64,000 nt of DNA, taken from the NCBI RefSeq assembly GCF_022835695.1, contig NZ_BQUV01000004.1, forward strand, positions 62,001-126,000, given 5' to 3'. The position numbers and the translations under genes are program-made. The stretch comes from Bradyrhizobium sp. Ce-3 (GTDB lineage Bacteria; Pseudomonadota; Alphaproteobacteria; Rhizobiales; Xanthobacteraceae). Within the stretch, counting starts at the first letter, position 1. Each line of letters opens with the position of its first letter. The notes beneath the pieces were generated by a model. The model was not told the origin of the DNA and ran no database searches. It was given only the letters and a program-made list of their open reading frames with translations. Positions 1 through 7,410 of the stretch are shown piece after piece.

Positions 1-43
1 GGGGCGACTTGTCCCTTCGCTGCCGCTTCCTTGCGGACGGGTA

Positions 44-75
44 ATTATTTATACAACGTATAATTTATACGGCGT
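44..75. promoter_or_regulatory. TetR-type operator, distal copy
   Basis: This 32-bp block matches 28 of 32 positions of the block at 2002-2033 in front of the tetR gene. Its core is a perfect palindrome, CGTATAA-T-TTATACG, at 57-71, preceded by a further half-site (TTATACA). Such overlapping half-sites are typical of TetR operators that bind two dimers. The likely ligand is the TetR protein encoded at 2050; this is inference from sequence identity. The gene it controls may lie left of the window. Confidence 0.6.
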
Positions 76-98
76 CAAAGCAACCTGTCAAACGCTGA

Positions 99-209
99 CA
101 GAGGCTGGCTCACGGGATCTTGAAGGAGGCGCTGCGCGGGGAGATGTGGCTATCCGCGATGATTGCGCGGTCCGGCACCGAGCTAAGGGCTGCGGGCTTC
201 CAGAACTAG
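99..209 (+). pseudogene. Possible decayed tetR 5' fragment
   Basis: Downstream of the distal operator there is an open stretch that follows an in-frame TGA at 96-98 and ends with TAG at 207-209. An 18-nt block at 109-126 differs at only two positions from the 5' part of the tetR gene at 2078-2095. The translation around it (ILKEAL) resembles the first helix of TetR proteins (ILKAAD in the intact gene). No convincing start or full domain remains. I read it as a remnant of a duplicated operator-plus-tetR segment, but the match is short and could be chance. Confidence 0.3.
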
Positions 210-670
210 TCTACCTTGAAGAGAAACGGACTGACCGAAACAAGCGGCGGTCTTCCATCGGTCGTTTGCTTCACGCTGAATTCGATCTCTTTTTCCGCGC
301 TCGTATCCAAAACGGCAACGGACAGGATCGCAATGCAGATGACTTCCCGCCCGGCCTTGTCCCTTGATTTCACGAGTATGGTGCCATCCAAGCTGTAGAC
401 GGCGCTCTTCTTCGCACTCTCCAGGATCGCCACCTTTTCAGTTTCCGATTTCGCGGCATTCATCATTGCCTCAAGCGAACTCGAGTATTTGAGAGTGTAG
501 GTCACCAGCTTATTGTTTTCATCGTCCGAAAATACCTTGAGTACCGAACCGCGGGCATCCGAAGAACGGCACTCGCGCTCCGCCGACTGGTCCGCTTCTC
601 CGCAGCCGCTCAACAACAGCAGCAGAACGAAGCGTGCCAAAAGCGACGGCCCTTCCCTGATAGGTCTCAT
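206..670 (-). CDS. Small lipoprotein of unknown function
   Basis: The predicted product has 154 residues. It starts with a charged n-region and a leucine-rich core, and ends in a lipobox (LLSGC) with Cys23 as the lipidation site, so it should be an envelope lipoprotein. I place the start at 670 rather than at the upstream ATG (700) because this gives a normal lipoprotein signal. The mature part is rich in Lys, Glu and Ser with predicted beta strands near the C-terminus, and I recognise no family. It lies about 50 bases downstream of the NmrA-type reductase on the same strand and could be co-transcribed. Function unknown. Confidence 0.65.
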   Translation of the reverse strand: MRPIREGPSLLARFVLLLLLSGCGEADQSAERECRSSDARGSVLKVFSDDENNKLVTYTLKYSSSLEAMMNAAKSETEKVAILESAKKSAVYSLDGTILVKSRDKAGREVICIAILSVAVLDTSAEKEIEFSVKQTTDGRPPLVSVSPFLFKVD

Positions 671-721
671 TGGACTGCCTGCGTCCGCGGTGCGGAACAC
701 CTCGTCAAAGCGCCGTCCACG

Positions 722-1639
722 TTACTTGAATTCGGCGGCATGGAGTTTCACGAAATCGCGCATGTTCATGGGTGCCTGGCCGGTCAGCTTGCGCACGGTA
801 TCCGTCATGCGGTCGTAGCGCCCCTCCTTGTTCAACTCGGTCATGGCCGAGAGATGGCTGACAACGTGCTCAGGAAACCCCGCCCGCCGCAGGCCTTCGC
901 TCCACGCGGAAAGCGGCACGTCGCGATATTGGATCGACCTGCCGAGCGCTTCGGAGAACGCCCGCGCATGATCGTTCAAGTCGGCGGATTCCGGTCCCGT
1001 CAGATCGTAGATCCGGCCGATATGCGGCGCGGGATCGTCGAGGATGACAGCAACCGCGCGCGCCACGTCGACCGCCGAGATCGGCGAGGTCCTGCCATCA
1101 CCCATCGGCAGCGCCAGTGTGTCGGAGGCCTTTACCCCGCGGGCGGCGATCATGAGAAAGAAGCCCTCGAGGAAAACCGTCGGCCGCACCGTGACGACCG
1201 GCAGGCCCGACCAGGCCAGGGCCTGCTCCGCCAGCCAGTGCAGCTTGTGTTGCGGGCTGCCGGTGGTCTCGCTGATGCTCATCTGCGAAACCGTCATCTG
1301 CGACATGTTCACGAAAGCCTCGACCCCATGGTGGCGGGCCACCGCGGCGGTGTTCACGGTGGCTTCCAGGTAGGCCGCCGAGACCGACATTCCGAAATAG
1401 ATCCGCCTGCAGCCTTCGATGGCGCGGTGCATCGCGGCGAGGTCCGTCAGGTCGCCTTGCACGACCTCGGCGCCGAGCCGCCGCAGAGCCTCGGCGCGGG
1501 CGTCCTCGCGCCGAACCAGGGCGCGCACCTTGTGGCCCTTGTCGATCAGGAATTCGGTGAGGCTACGGCCGATGCCGCCCACAGCGCCGGCTGCGCCGGT
1601 CACGAGAATGGGGTTGTCGTGATGATGTCTCGTCGTCAT
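722..1639 (-). CDS. NmrA-like NAD(P)-binding oxidoreductase
   Basis: This is a 305-residue atypical short-chain dehydrogenase of the NmrA/SDR-a5 type. The N-terminus has a Rossmann strand and glycine-rich loop (ILVTGAAGAVGGIG, residues about 11-24), then the typical ALVR and VQGDLTD segments that read the cofactor and the second strand. There is no classical YxxxK catalytic pair, as is common in this group. Such proteins act as NAD(P)H-dependent quinone or azo reductases or as redox sensors; the substrate cannot be told. It is followed by a lipoprotein gene and preceded by a DUF2798 gene, all on the minus strand and facing away from the TetR regulator, so it is a candidate member of that regulon. 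Confidence 0.8.
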   Translation of the reverse strand: MTTRHHHDNPILVTGAAGAVGGIGRSLTEFLIDKGHKVRALVRREDARAEALRRLGAEVVQGDLTDLAAMHRAIEGCRRIYFGMSVSAAYLEATVNTAAVARHHGVEAFVNMSQMTVSQMSISETTGSPQHKLHWLAEQALAWSGLPVVTVRPTVFLEGFFLMIAARGVKASDTLALPMGDGRTSPISAVDVARAVAVILDDPAPHIGRIYDLTGPESADLNDHARAFSEALGRSIQYRDVPLSAWSEGLRRAGFPEHVVSHLSAMTELNKEGRYDRMTDTVRKLTGQAPMNMRDFVKLHAAEFK

Positions 1640-1741
1640 GTTGCTGAGCCTTCGGTTGCGTCAAAAAGGCGAACTGGCGTGATATCTCTGAGGCCTGGAG
1701 CTTGAATTTAGGTGCGATGCGCATTGTACGGCGACCCGACC

Positions 1742-1978
1742 TCAGCGGATTGGCAATCCGGCCTGCCGCATGACGAAGCGCTGGATCCGCGGGATGACGA
1801 TGATCAACATCGGGACGATCACGACGTAGCTCGTTGCCGCGGCCTTCAGCCAGCGCAGCGCGAAATCGGACTGGAACCCATAGTTCATGGCGAGACCGAC
1901 GAACGACATGCTGGTCGACGTGATCAGGCCGGTGATCATGGAGATCGAGGGTCCAATCAGTTTCGGGGAAAGGGCCAT
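1742..1978 (-). CDS. DUF2798 family small membrane protein
   Basis: The product has 78 residues with two hydrophobic helices (about residues 8-30 and 43-63). The ending, with prolines after the second helix and a basic tail (IPRIQRFV), is the pattern of the DUF2798 family. It should sit in the inner membrane; no biochemical role is known for the family. The gene starts 71 bases from the divergent tetR gene, with the palindromic operator between them, which makes it a direct candidate target of that repressor. DUF2798 genes are often found beside TetR regulators and small oxidoreductases, as here. Confidence 0.75.
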   Translation of the reverse strand: MALSPKLIGPSISMITGLITSTSMSFVGLAMNYGFQSDFALRWLKAAATSYVVIVPMLIIVIPRIQRFVMRQAGLPIR

Positions 1979-2001
1979 TTGCTTGCTCCTGGGTATGGGC
2001 T

Positions 2002-2033
2002 ATTATTTATACGACGTATAACTTATACGATGT
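2002..2033. promoter_or_regulatory. Operator between tetR and DUF2798 gene
   Basis: The block contains two overlapping perfect palindromes built from the same half-site: TTATACG-A-CGTATAA at 2007-2021 and CGTATAA-C-TTATACG at 2015-2029. It lies 16 bases before the tetR start and about 25 bases before the divergent DUF2798 start, the usual place for an autoregulated TetR operator. A close copy is at 44-75. Confidence 0.75.
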
Positions 2034-2049
2034 AAAAGCAAGAGGGCCA

Positions 2050-2601
2050 ATGCCGAGAACTGCCGATCCGGAACTGCCTCACAGAATCTTGAAGGCCGCC
2101 GACGCGCTATGGCAGTCGGGCGGCGAGGAGGCCGTGACGATACGCGGCGTCGCGGCGGAAGCCGCCACCACGACGCCGACGGTCTATAGCTACTACGCCG
2201 ACCGGGAGGCGTTGCTGACGGCGTTGCGCAAGCTTGCCTTCCAGCGCTTCTCTGCCCACTTGGCAAAATCGCGCGACTTCCAGGACATGTGTGCACGACA
2301 TCTCGAGTTCGGCACCAACCAGCCCCGCGATTACGAACTGCTCTACGGGCGCGGCTGGATGGAGCGCGTCACAACGGGTGCGCAAGCCAACGAGATCGAA
2401 CGATACACCAGCCATATCGTGCGCGCCGGCATCGATGAAAGCAAAGCCGCGCACATCGCCTATCCGATCATGATGATGCTGCACGGCGTGGTGATGCATC
2501 GGCTCTTGAACAAGAAGCCGGGGCCGCTTGGCCGAACGATTGCGGCAGCCTGTCTCGATGCCTGCATGACGCTGCTCGAAAGTGCGCGGCAGGGGAAATA
2601 G
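2050..2601 (+). CDS. TetR/AcrR family transcriptional regulator
   Basis: This is a 183-residue regulator with the TetR N-terminal helix-turn-helix at about residues 10-57. The recognition region ends in PTVYSYYADREALL, matching the family pattern in which a Tyr-rich helix leads into helix 4. The C-terminal ligand domain is divergent, so the effector is unknown. It is transcribed away from the DUF2798/NmrA/lipoprotein genes, and the double palindrome at 2002-2033 lies directly in front of its start. Autorepression and repression of the divergent genes are the likely role (inference from layout). Confidence 0.88.
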   Translation: MPRTADPELPHRILKAADALWQSGGEEAVTIRGVAAEAATTTPTVYSYYADREALLTALRKLAFQRFSAHLAKSRDFQDMCARHLEFGTNQPRDYELLYGRGWMERVTTGAQANEIERYTSHIVRAGIDESKAAHIAYPIMMMLHGVVMHRLLNKKPGPLGRTIAAACLDACMTLLESARQGK

Positions 2602-2814
2602 CAGTTGCCACCTGGAATTTCGGAGACGATCGGCTCGATGCGCCGAAAGCCAGGCTCCGGGCAAGCCGCGCGGCGCGGCGGCCAATTGCCTCGCCTTCAT
2701 CGAGATCCCGCTATGGCTGCGCGTCACCGCAGCCCTAATGTCATCCTACGCCAGGCGGCGAGTGCCTTTGGCACCGCGTCCGCGCCGGGCCGTGAGCGGA
2801 CATCCGGGCCAAGG

Positions 2815-3777
2815 TCATTCGGCAACTTCCGCTTCCTGAACGTCGCCTTGCCTTCGTCCGCCGTCAGACCGTCGAGCCGCTCGGTACCGGCCAGGCGACA
2901 GGCCGTGATGCCGTTGGAACAGCTTCGAAAACGCCGCCGCTGTCTCGTAACCGACCCGGCTCGCAATTCGCGCGATCGGCTCGTCGCTGGTTTCAAGCAG
3001 GAACGCCGCTTCCGCCATCCGGCGTTCGATGACGTAACGATGCATGGACTGGCCGACGAGCCTGGTGAAACGGGCTGAAAATGCCGAACGACCGAGCCCC
3101 ACGCGCTGGCCGAGGTCGCTCAGGGTCCAGAGCCGCTCCGGGTTTTCGTGGATCAGCTTGAGCGCCGGTCCGATATGAGGGTCTGATATGGCCCCGAGCC
3201 AGCCGCCTTGTCCTGGACTGAGGGACGCAATCCAGCTTCGCAGCACCTCGACAAAGAGCACTTCGGTCAGTCGTGAAAGCGCGACGCGTTGGCCGGGACG
3301 CTCGAGCGCGGACTCGCTGACCATGCGGCGCAGGATTGCCTCAAGCCAGCCACCGTCCGCCGTCGGCTTCAGCAGGAGCACCGGCGGAAGCAGTTCCAGC
3401 ACGCTGCCGAACAGCGGCCGTGACACCGTGAAATTGCCGCAGATCATCGTCGAGAGCGGCTTTGCACGACCGCCGTGACGAACCACGCCAAGGCGCGGCG
3501 ACGATCGATCGATATCCGTGATCCGCAACGGCTTGGCGTGGCGATCCGAATAGAAAACGTGAGGCTCGCCGCGTGTGATCACGACAAAATCGCCCTCGGT
3601 CATCTGGATTTGCTGTCCCTGTGCAAGCGCGAGGGTCGCTGAGCCCTGGCTGAGATAGTGAAACAGGGCGTAGGGGCGCGCCGGCAACTCCAGATTCCAG
3701 GGATGGCCGAGCTCGAAGTGAAACAACAGCGTCCCGCCGAGGCGAACGCGATCGAGCACTTGGGCGAGGATGTCCAT
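2815..3777 (-). CDS. AraC family transcriptional regulator (cupin type)
   Basis: The 320-residue protein has an N-terminal cupin sensor domain of the AraC-binding type (first 180 residues or so; the segment LFHFELGHPW is characteristic). At the C-terminus is a double helix-turn-helix, with FSARFTRLVG and GYETAAAFSKLFQRHHG as the two recognition regions. I chose the ATG at 3777 because MDILAQVL matches the usual start of this subgroup; a start at 3816 would add 13 residues. Members usually activate a neighbouring gene when a small ligand is present. It is divergent from an alpha/beta hydrolase gene, and strong inverted repeats lie between the two. Confidence 0.85.
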   Translation of the reverse strand: MDILAQVLDRVRLGGTLLFHFELGHPWNLELPARPYALFHYLSQGSATLALAQGQQIQMTEGDFVVITRGEPHVFYSDRHAKPLRITDIDRSSPRLGVVRHGGRAKPLSTMICGNFTVSRPLFGSVLELLPPVLLLKPTADGGWLEAILRRMVSESALERPGQRVALSRLTEVLFVEVLRSWIASLSPGQGGWLGAISDPHIGPALKLIHENPERLWTLSDLGQRVGLGRSAFSARFTRLVGQSMHRYVIERRMAEAAFLLETSDEPIARIASRVGYETAAAFSKLFQRHHGLSPGRYRAARRSDGGRRQGDVQEAEVAE

Positions 3778-3790
3778 GCCGCCCAGATTA

Positions 3791-3844
3791 GTCCGGTGGA
3801 CGATCGGACACAACATCCGGACGATTGACGCCTATCGTCCGGAT
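3791..3844. promoter_or_regulatory. Inverted repeats between araC-type gene and hydrolase gene
   Basis: A perfect 11-bp inverted repeat (ATCCGGACGAT at 3815-3825 and ATCGTCCGGAT at 3834-3844) is preceded by a shorter one with the same half-site (GTCCG at 3791-3795 and CGGAC at 3805-3809). They lie just upstream of the regulator start and about 150 bases before the hydrolase start. They are a plausible binding region for the AraC-type protein or another regulator. Confidence 0.55.
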
Positions 3845-3992
3845 CGTCCGCGGAATAGGTCACGTCGCGGCGGGCCGACGTCACGTGCGGCAACCATTTC
3901 GCCGACGGCGGATGGAAGAACCGCGACCTTGCTGGAAACGCCTGTCCATTCCTCCGGACCATGTTCGTCCGATACGCCAACAGGAACAATCA

Positions 3993-4763
3993 ATGCGAAA
4001 TATCTTCCTCTCAGCCGCCGCCGTACTTCTGGCCGGAACGACATTGGTCGGCTCCGTCCATTCCGCCGAACTGCCCAAGGGAGCAGCCCACAACATCGTG
4101 CTCGTGCACGGCGCTTTCGTGGACCAGACGAGCTGGCAGCCGGTTGCCGATATTCTCACGAAGAAAGGCTACAGCGTCACGCTCGTCGAAAATCCGCTCA
4201 CGTCGCTCGCCGCCGACGTCGATGCCACCAAACAGGCGCTTGCGAAGCAGGACGGCAGGACCGTCCTGGTCGGCCACTCCTGGGGCGGCGTGGTGATCAC
4301 GCAGGCCGGCAACGATCCGAAGGTGTCGGCGCTGGTCTACGTCTCCGCTTTCGCGCCGGATGTCGGTGAATCGCTGGCGTCGCTGGCAAAGGCCGGCCCG
4401 CCGACCGAAGGCGGCAATGCGATCCATCCCGATGCGAAGGGCAATCTGTACATCGATCCAAAGGTGTTTCCGTCGGCCGTCGCGGCCGACCTTCCTCCGG
4501 AAATTGCTGCGCACCTGGCCAACTCGCAGCTCCCGTTGAACCACGTTGCGTTCGAGGCCCCCGTCGACATTGCGGCCTGGCATGACAAGCCGACGTTCTA
4601 CGTCATCAGCACAAAGGACAAAGTCCTTGCGCCTGCGGCCCAGAAGTCGTTCGCAGCCAGGATGAAGGCGCAGACGACGGAAGTCGCAGGCAGCCACGCC
4701 TCGCTCGTCGTCCACGCGACGCAAGTCGCCGAGGTCATCGAAAAGGCCGCACTCGCGAGGTGA
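3993..4763 (+). CDS. Secreted alpha/beta hydrolase
   Basis: The 256-residue protein begins with a Sec signal peptide ending near AHS/VHSA (about residue 25). It then shows the alpha/beta-hydrolase fold: an HGAF oxyanion segment, the nucleophile elbow GHSWGG with Ser96, an acid in STKDK (about residue 209) and a late His in GSHAS (about residue 234). This is the EstC/pyrethroid-hydrolase-like group; the substrate is unknown. The start is set by an AGGAA ribosome site about 8 bases upstream and by the signal peptide. It is divergent from the AraC-type regulator and followed, after a hairpin, by a SnoaL-like gene that is also exported. Confidence 0.85.
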   Translation: MRNIFLSAAAVLLAGTTLVGSVHSAELPKGAAHNIVLVHGAFVDQTSWQPVADILTKKGYSVTLVENPLTSLAADVDATKQALAKQDGRTVLVGHSWGGVVITQAGNDPKVSALVYVSAFAPDVGESLASLAKAGPPTEGGNAIHPDAKGNLYIDPKVFPSAVAADLPPEIAAHLANSQLPLNHVAFEAPVDIAAWHDKPTFYVISTKDKVLAPAAQKSFAARMKAQTTEVAGSHASLVVHATQVAEVIEKAALAR

Positions 4764-4770
4764 CGGCACC

Positions 4771-4796
4771 GCTCCCGGCGCGTTCGCGCCGGGAGC
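4771..4796 (+). terminator. Hairpin after hydrolase gene
   Basis: A perfect 12-bp stem (GCTCCCGGCGCG and its complement) with a 2-base loop lies eight bases after the hydrolase stop. It has no U-tract, so it may be a weak terminator or a 3'-end stabiliser within the hydrolase/SnoaL unit. Confidence 0.55.
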
Positions 4797-4845
4797 GCAC
4801 ACGCTTACTCAAAGAATGCGGAACGCATCGAACGGAAACTCCTGC

Positions 4846-5373
4846 ATGTACAAGACACTTCTTGTCGCCATCACTGCCTTAGCTCTTGCCATCGGGACTG
4901 CCGCGTCTGCTCGCCCTGTCAGGGAAGAGCCGCTGGATGCTGCCACGCTCAGCGCGATCAAATCGAAGTTCGGCAGGCTGATGGAATTGGCCAACAAGCA
5001 TGACTTCAAGGCACTGCACGGGATGTTCTGGCAATCGCCCTCGACCCTGTTGGTGGCCAAGAGCGCGATCCAGTCCGAGGGAAACTGGGCCGGCTTTTGG
5101 GGCAACGATGCAATCGATCAAAAGCTGCATGATATCGGCAGCTCCGGTCCGGTCGTGCTCGAGCCGGATTATTCGAAGCTCAGGGTTGTCGGCCTGACGC
5201 GCGACGTCGCCGAGTCCTACGTGCCGATGAACATCACAGTCTCTTATGCGGGGCAGGATGGAACAGCCAGGCCGTTTCTCATGATCATCAATTGGCTTCG
5301 GGTCGGAAAGGACTGGAAGGTCGCTTCCGAAATCATTCTGCCGGTGCCGCCCGTACCCGCCGCCAAGGGCTAG
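4846..5373 (+). CDS. Exported SnoaL-like / NTF2-fold protein
   Basis: The 175-residue product has a signal peptide (MYKTLLVAITALALA, cleavage near ASA) and then a cone-shaped NTF2-like domain, recognisable by the helical start (IKSKFGRLMELANKHD), a central strand block and the ending DWKVASEIILP. Such domains act as small isomerases, hydrolases or ligand carriers; the catalytic role is not visible. I prefer the ATG at 4846 over 4816 because it gives a clean signal peptide. It probably works with the secreted hydrolase 80 bases upstream. Confidence 0.7.
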   Translation: MYKTLLVAITALALAIGTAASARPVREEPLDAATLSAIKSKFGRLMELANKHDFKALHGMFWQSPSTLLVAKSAIQSEGNWAGFWGNDAIDQKLHDIGSSGPVVLEPDYSKLRVVGLTRDVAESYVPMNITVSYAGQDGTARPFLMIINWLRVGKDWKVASEIILPVPPVPAAKG

Positions 5374-5432
5374 GCACGTCGATCCGGCCATGGCTGCGCG
5401 TTGATGAGTCCGCGTCCTGATCGCATCTCACT

Positions 5433-6110
5433 CTATGCAGCCAGTGCCTCCAGCACCGCGGCTGAATCGGTGACCCAACCGAAAATGCCGCCCTGGGCCT
5501 TGATCATCTTCAGGCCCATCTCGTGGAATTCCGGGAAGTAGGACGCGCAGCCGTCTGCTATCACGACGCAGCGATAGCCGCGGTCGTTGGCCTCGCGCAC
5601 CGTGGTGTTGACGCAGACCTCGGTGGTGACGCCGCAGACCAGGAGATTCTCGATGCCGTATTTCTGCAAGATGTCGCCGAATTCGGTGGCGTAGAACGCG
5701 CCCTTGCCGGGCTTGTCGATCACGATCTCGCTGCCCTGCGGATAGAGCTCGGGAATGATGTCATGCCCCGCCTCGCCGCGGATCAGGATCCGCCCCATCG
5801 GGCCGGGATCGCCGATCCGAAGCGACGGCGCGCCGCGCTCGACCTTCGCCGGCGGCGCATCGGAGAGATCGGGCAGATGGCCCTCGCGGGTATGGACCAC
5901 CAGCAGCCCGGCGTCGCGCACCGCGGCCAGCACCGCGGCAATCGGCTGCACCGCGCGAGCGAGCCGGCTGACGTCGTTGCCGAGCGTCGCGCCGAAGCCG
6001 CCCGGCTCCATGAAATCGCGCTGCATGTCGATGATAACGAGCGCGGTCTTGCTCCAGTCGAGCGTGATCGGTGCCGGCTCGGCCGCGATTGTCCCGCTTG
6101 AATTCGCCAT
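5433..6110 (-). CDS. Isochorismatase-family cysteine amidohydrolase, BiuH-like
   Basis: The 225-residue enzyme belongs to the isochorismatase-like hydrolase superfamily. The catalytic triad is visible as Asp28 (IIDMQRDF), Lys133 (DKPGKG) and Cys166 (TTEVCV), with almost the same spacing as in biuret amidohydrolase. It also shares HTREGH, GDPGP and the DIIPEL segment with the biuH product at 16204. It probably hydrolyses a small amide or ureide, releasing ammonia; the exact substrate is unknown. The start at 6110 is chosen because the sigma-54 promoter at 6151-6165 would put the transcript start near 6140, ruling out the longer form. It is divergent from the formamidase gene. Confidence 0.8.
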   Translation of the reverse strand: MANSSGTIAAEPAPITLDWSKTALVIIDMQRDFMEPGGFGATLGNDVSRLARAVQPIAAVLAAVRDAGLLVVHTREGHLPDLSDAPPAKVERGAPSLRIGDPGPMGRILIRGEAGHDIIPELYPQGSEIVIDKPGKGAFYATEFGDILQKYGIENLLVCGVTTEVCVNTTVREANDRGYRCVVIADGCASYFPEFHEMGLKMIKAQGGIFGWVTDSAAVLEALAA

Positions 6111-6150
6111 GACGCACGCCCCGAATGCGAGAAAACCCACGCCTGATTAA

Positions 6151-6165
6151 GCAAACCGCGTGCCA
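6151..6165 (-). promoter_or_regulatory. Sigma-54 promoter of BiuH-like gene
   Basis: On the minus strand the sequence reads TGGCACG-CGGT-TTGC, a perfect match to the -24/-12 consensus with correct spacing between the GG and GC pairs. It lies 41 bases before the start at 6110. RpoN-dependent transcription needs an enhancer-binding activator; NtrC is the obvious candidate for a nitrogen gene, but I could not identify its site. Confidence 0.8.
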
Positions 6166-6229
6166 TTGCGCAATGACGCGGCGCGCACCGCCTCACCCCA
6201 CGCAACATTTGTGCTGCCTCCGATCTTGC

Positions 6230-6244
6230 TGGCATGATCGTTGC
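6230..6244 (+). promoter_or_regulatory. Sigma-54 promoter of amiF
   Basis: The sequence TGGCATG-ATCG-TTGC matches the -24/-12 consensus except for T in place of C at one position. The GG/GC spacing is exact. It is 89 bases before the formamidase start and faces away from the sigma-54 promoter of the divergent gene. Confidence 0.7.
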
Positions 6245-6332
6245 TAGCGAGAGAGCCGGACGCGAGCCCGAGCGAACCACGACGATGGTTCACGACATGA
6301 CGCAACGCGTCTGAAAGAACGGGAGGACAGGC

Positions 6333-7346
6333 ATGAATGGACTTGGCGGTCTCAACAAGTCACCCAATGGCGTGGTGATCGGGCTAGTGCAGCTGCAGCT
6401 GCCGGTGGTGGCGACCAGGGCCGATCTGGCACGGCAGACCGAGCGCATCGTCTGGATGGTCGGCAAGGCGCGGCGCAATCTCGCCACCATGGATCTGGTC
6501 GTCTTCCCGGAATATTCGCTGCACGGGCTCTCGATGGATACCAATCCGGAGATCATGTGCCGGCTCGACGGGCCCGAAGTCGCGGCCTTCAAACAGGCCT
6601 GCATCGACAACAGGATCTGGGGCTGCTTCTCCATCATGGAGTTCAACCCGCACGGCAATCCCTACAATTCAGGGCTGATCATCGACGATCACGGCGAGAT
6701 CAAGCTCTATTACCGCAAATTCCACCCCTGGATTCCGGTCGAGCCGTGGGAGCCGGGCGACATCGGCATTCCCGTGATCGACGGACCGAACGGCGCCAAG
6801 ATCGCGCTGATCATCTGTCATGACGGCATGTTCCCGGAGATGGCGCGGGAATGCGCCTACAAGGGCGCGGAGATCATGATCCGCACCGCAGGCTATACCG
6901 CGCCGATCCGCGACAGCTGGCGCTTCACCAACCAGGCCAATGCGTTCCAGAACCTGATGGTGACGGCCAATGTCTGCATGTGCGGCTCGGACGGCTCGTT
7001 CGACTCGATGGGCGAAGGCATGATCGTCAATTTCGACGGCAGCATCATCGCGCACGGCACCACGGGGCGGGCCGACGAGATCATCACCGCGGAGGTGCGG
7101 CCTGATCTGGTGCGCGAGGCGCGGATCAACTGGGGCGTCGAGAACAACATCTATCAGCTCTGGCACCGCGGCTATGTCGCGGTGAAGGGCGGCGCGATGG
7201 ATTGCCCCTACACGTTCATGCAGGACATGGTGTCCGGCCGCTTCCGCCTGCCCTGGGAAGATCAGGTCAAGGTGACCGACGGCACGTCCTGCGGCTTTGC
7301 CGCGCCGACACGGATGTTCGGCAAGACCGCGAAGGCCGCCGAGTAG
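6333..7346 (+). CDS. amiF: Formamidase
   Basis: This 337-residue nitrilase-superfamily enzyme hydrolyses formamide to formate and ammonium in the cytoplasm. The Glu-Lys-Cys triad is at Glu60 (VFPEYS), Lys129 (YYRKFHPW) and Cys162 (IICHDG), the same order and spacing as in Helicobacter pylori AmiF (from memory: Glu60, Lys133, Cys166). The long match through FSIMEFNP, ENNIYQLWHRGYVA and LPWEDQVK separates it from the wider aliphatic amidases (AmiE). The start has a GGGAGGA ribosome site. A sigma-54 promoter lies upstream, so expression is probably tied to nitrogen shortage, together with the divergent BiuH-like hydrolase. Confidence 0.92.
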   Translation: MNGLGGLNKSPNGVVIGLVQLQLPVVATRADLARQTERIVWMVGKARRNLATMDLVVFPEYSLHGLSMDTNPEIMCRLDGPEVAAFKQACIDNRIWGCFSIMEFNPHGNPYNSGLIIDDHGEIKLYYRKFHPWIPVEPWEPGDIGIPVIDGPNGAKIALIICHDGMFPEMARECAYKGAEIMIRTAGYTAPIRDSWRFTNQANAFQNLMVTANVCMCGSDGSFDSMGEGMIVNFDGSIIAHGTTGRADEIITAEVRPDLVREARINWGVENNIYQLWHRGYVAVKGGAMDCPYTFMQDMVSGRFRLPWEDQVKVTDGTSCGFAAPTRMFGKTAKAAE

Positions 7347-7361
7347 CCGGGCATTTCATTT

Positions 7362-7410
7362 GAGCATGATCTTTTCGGAAAACCGCTACACACTTTTCCG
7401 GATCATGCTC
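7362..7410. repeat. Palindromic repeat at the amiF/yeiH 3' ends
   Basis: GAGCATGATC (7362-7371) and GATCATGCTC (7401-7410) form the ends of an imperfect 49-base hairpin whose interior also pairs (TTTCGGAAAA with TTTTCCG). From memory, this sequence is a dispersed extragenic palindrome in Bradyrhizobium genomes. Here it separates two convergent genes and abuts the yeiH stop codon, so it may also end both transcripts. Confidence 0.7.

Noticed and set aside
740-1705. Long plus-strand open frame opposite the NmrA-type gene
   Set aside because: It mirrors the coding frame of the real gene, is Arg/His/Gly rich with no domain, and has no ribosome site.
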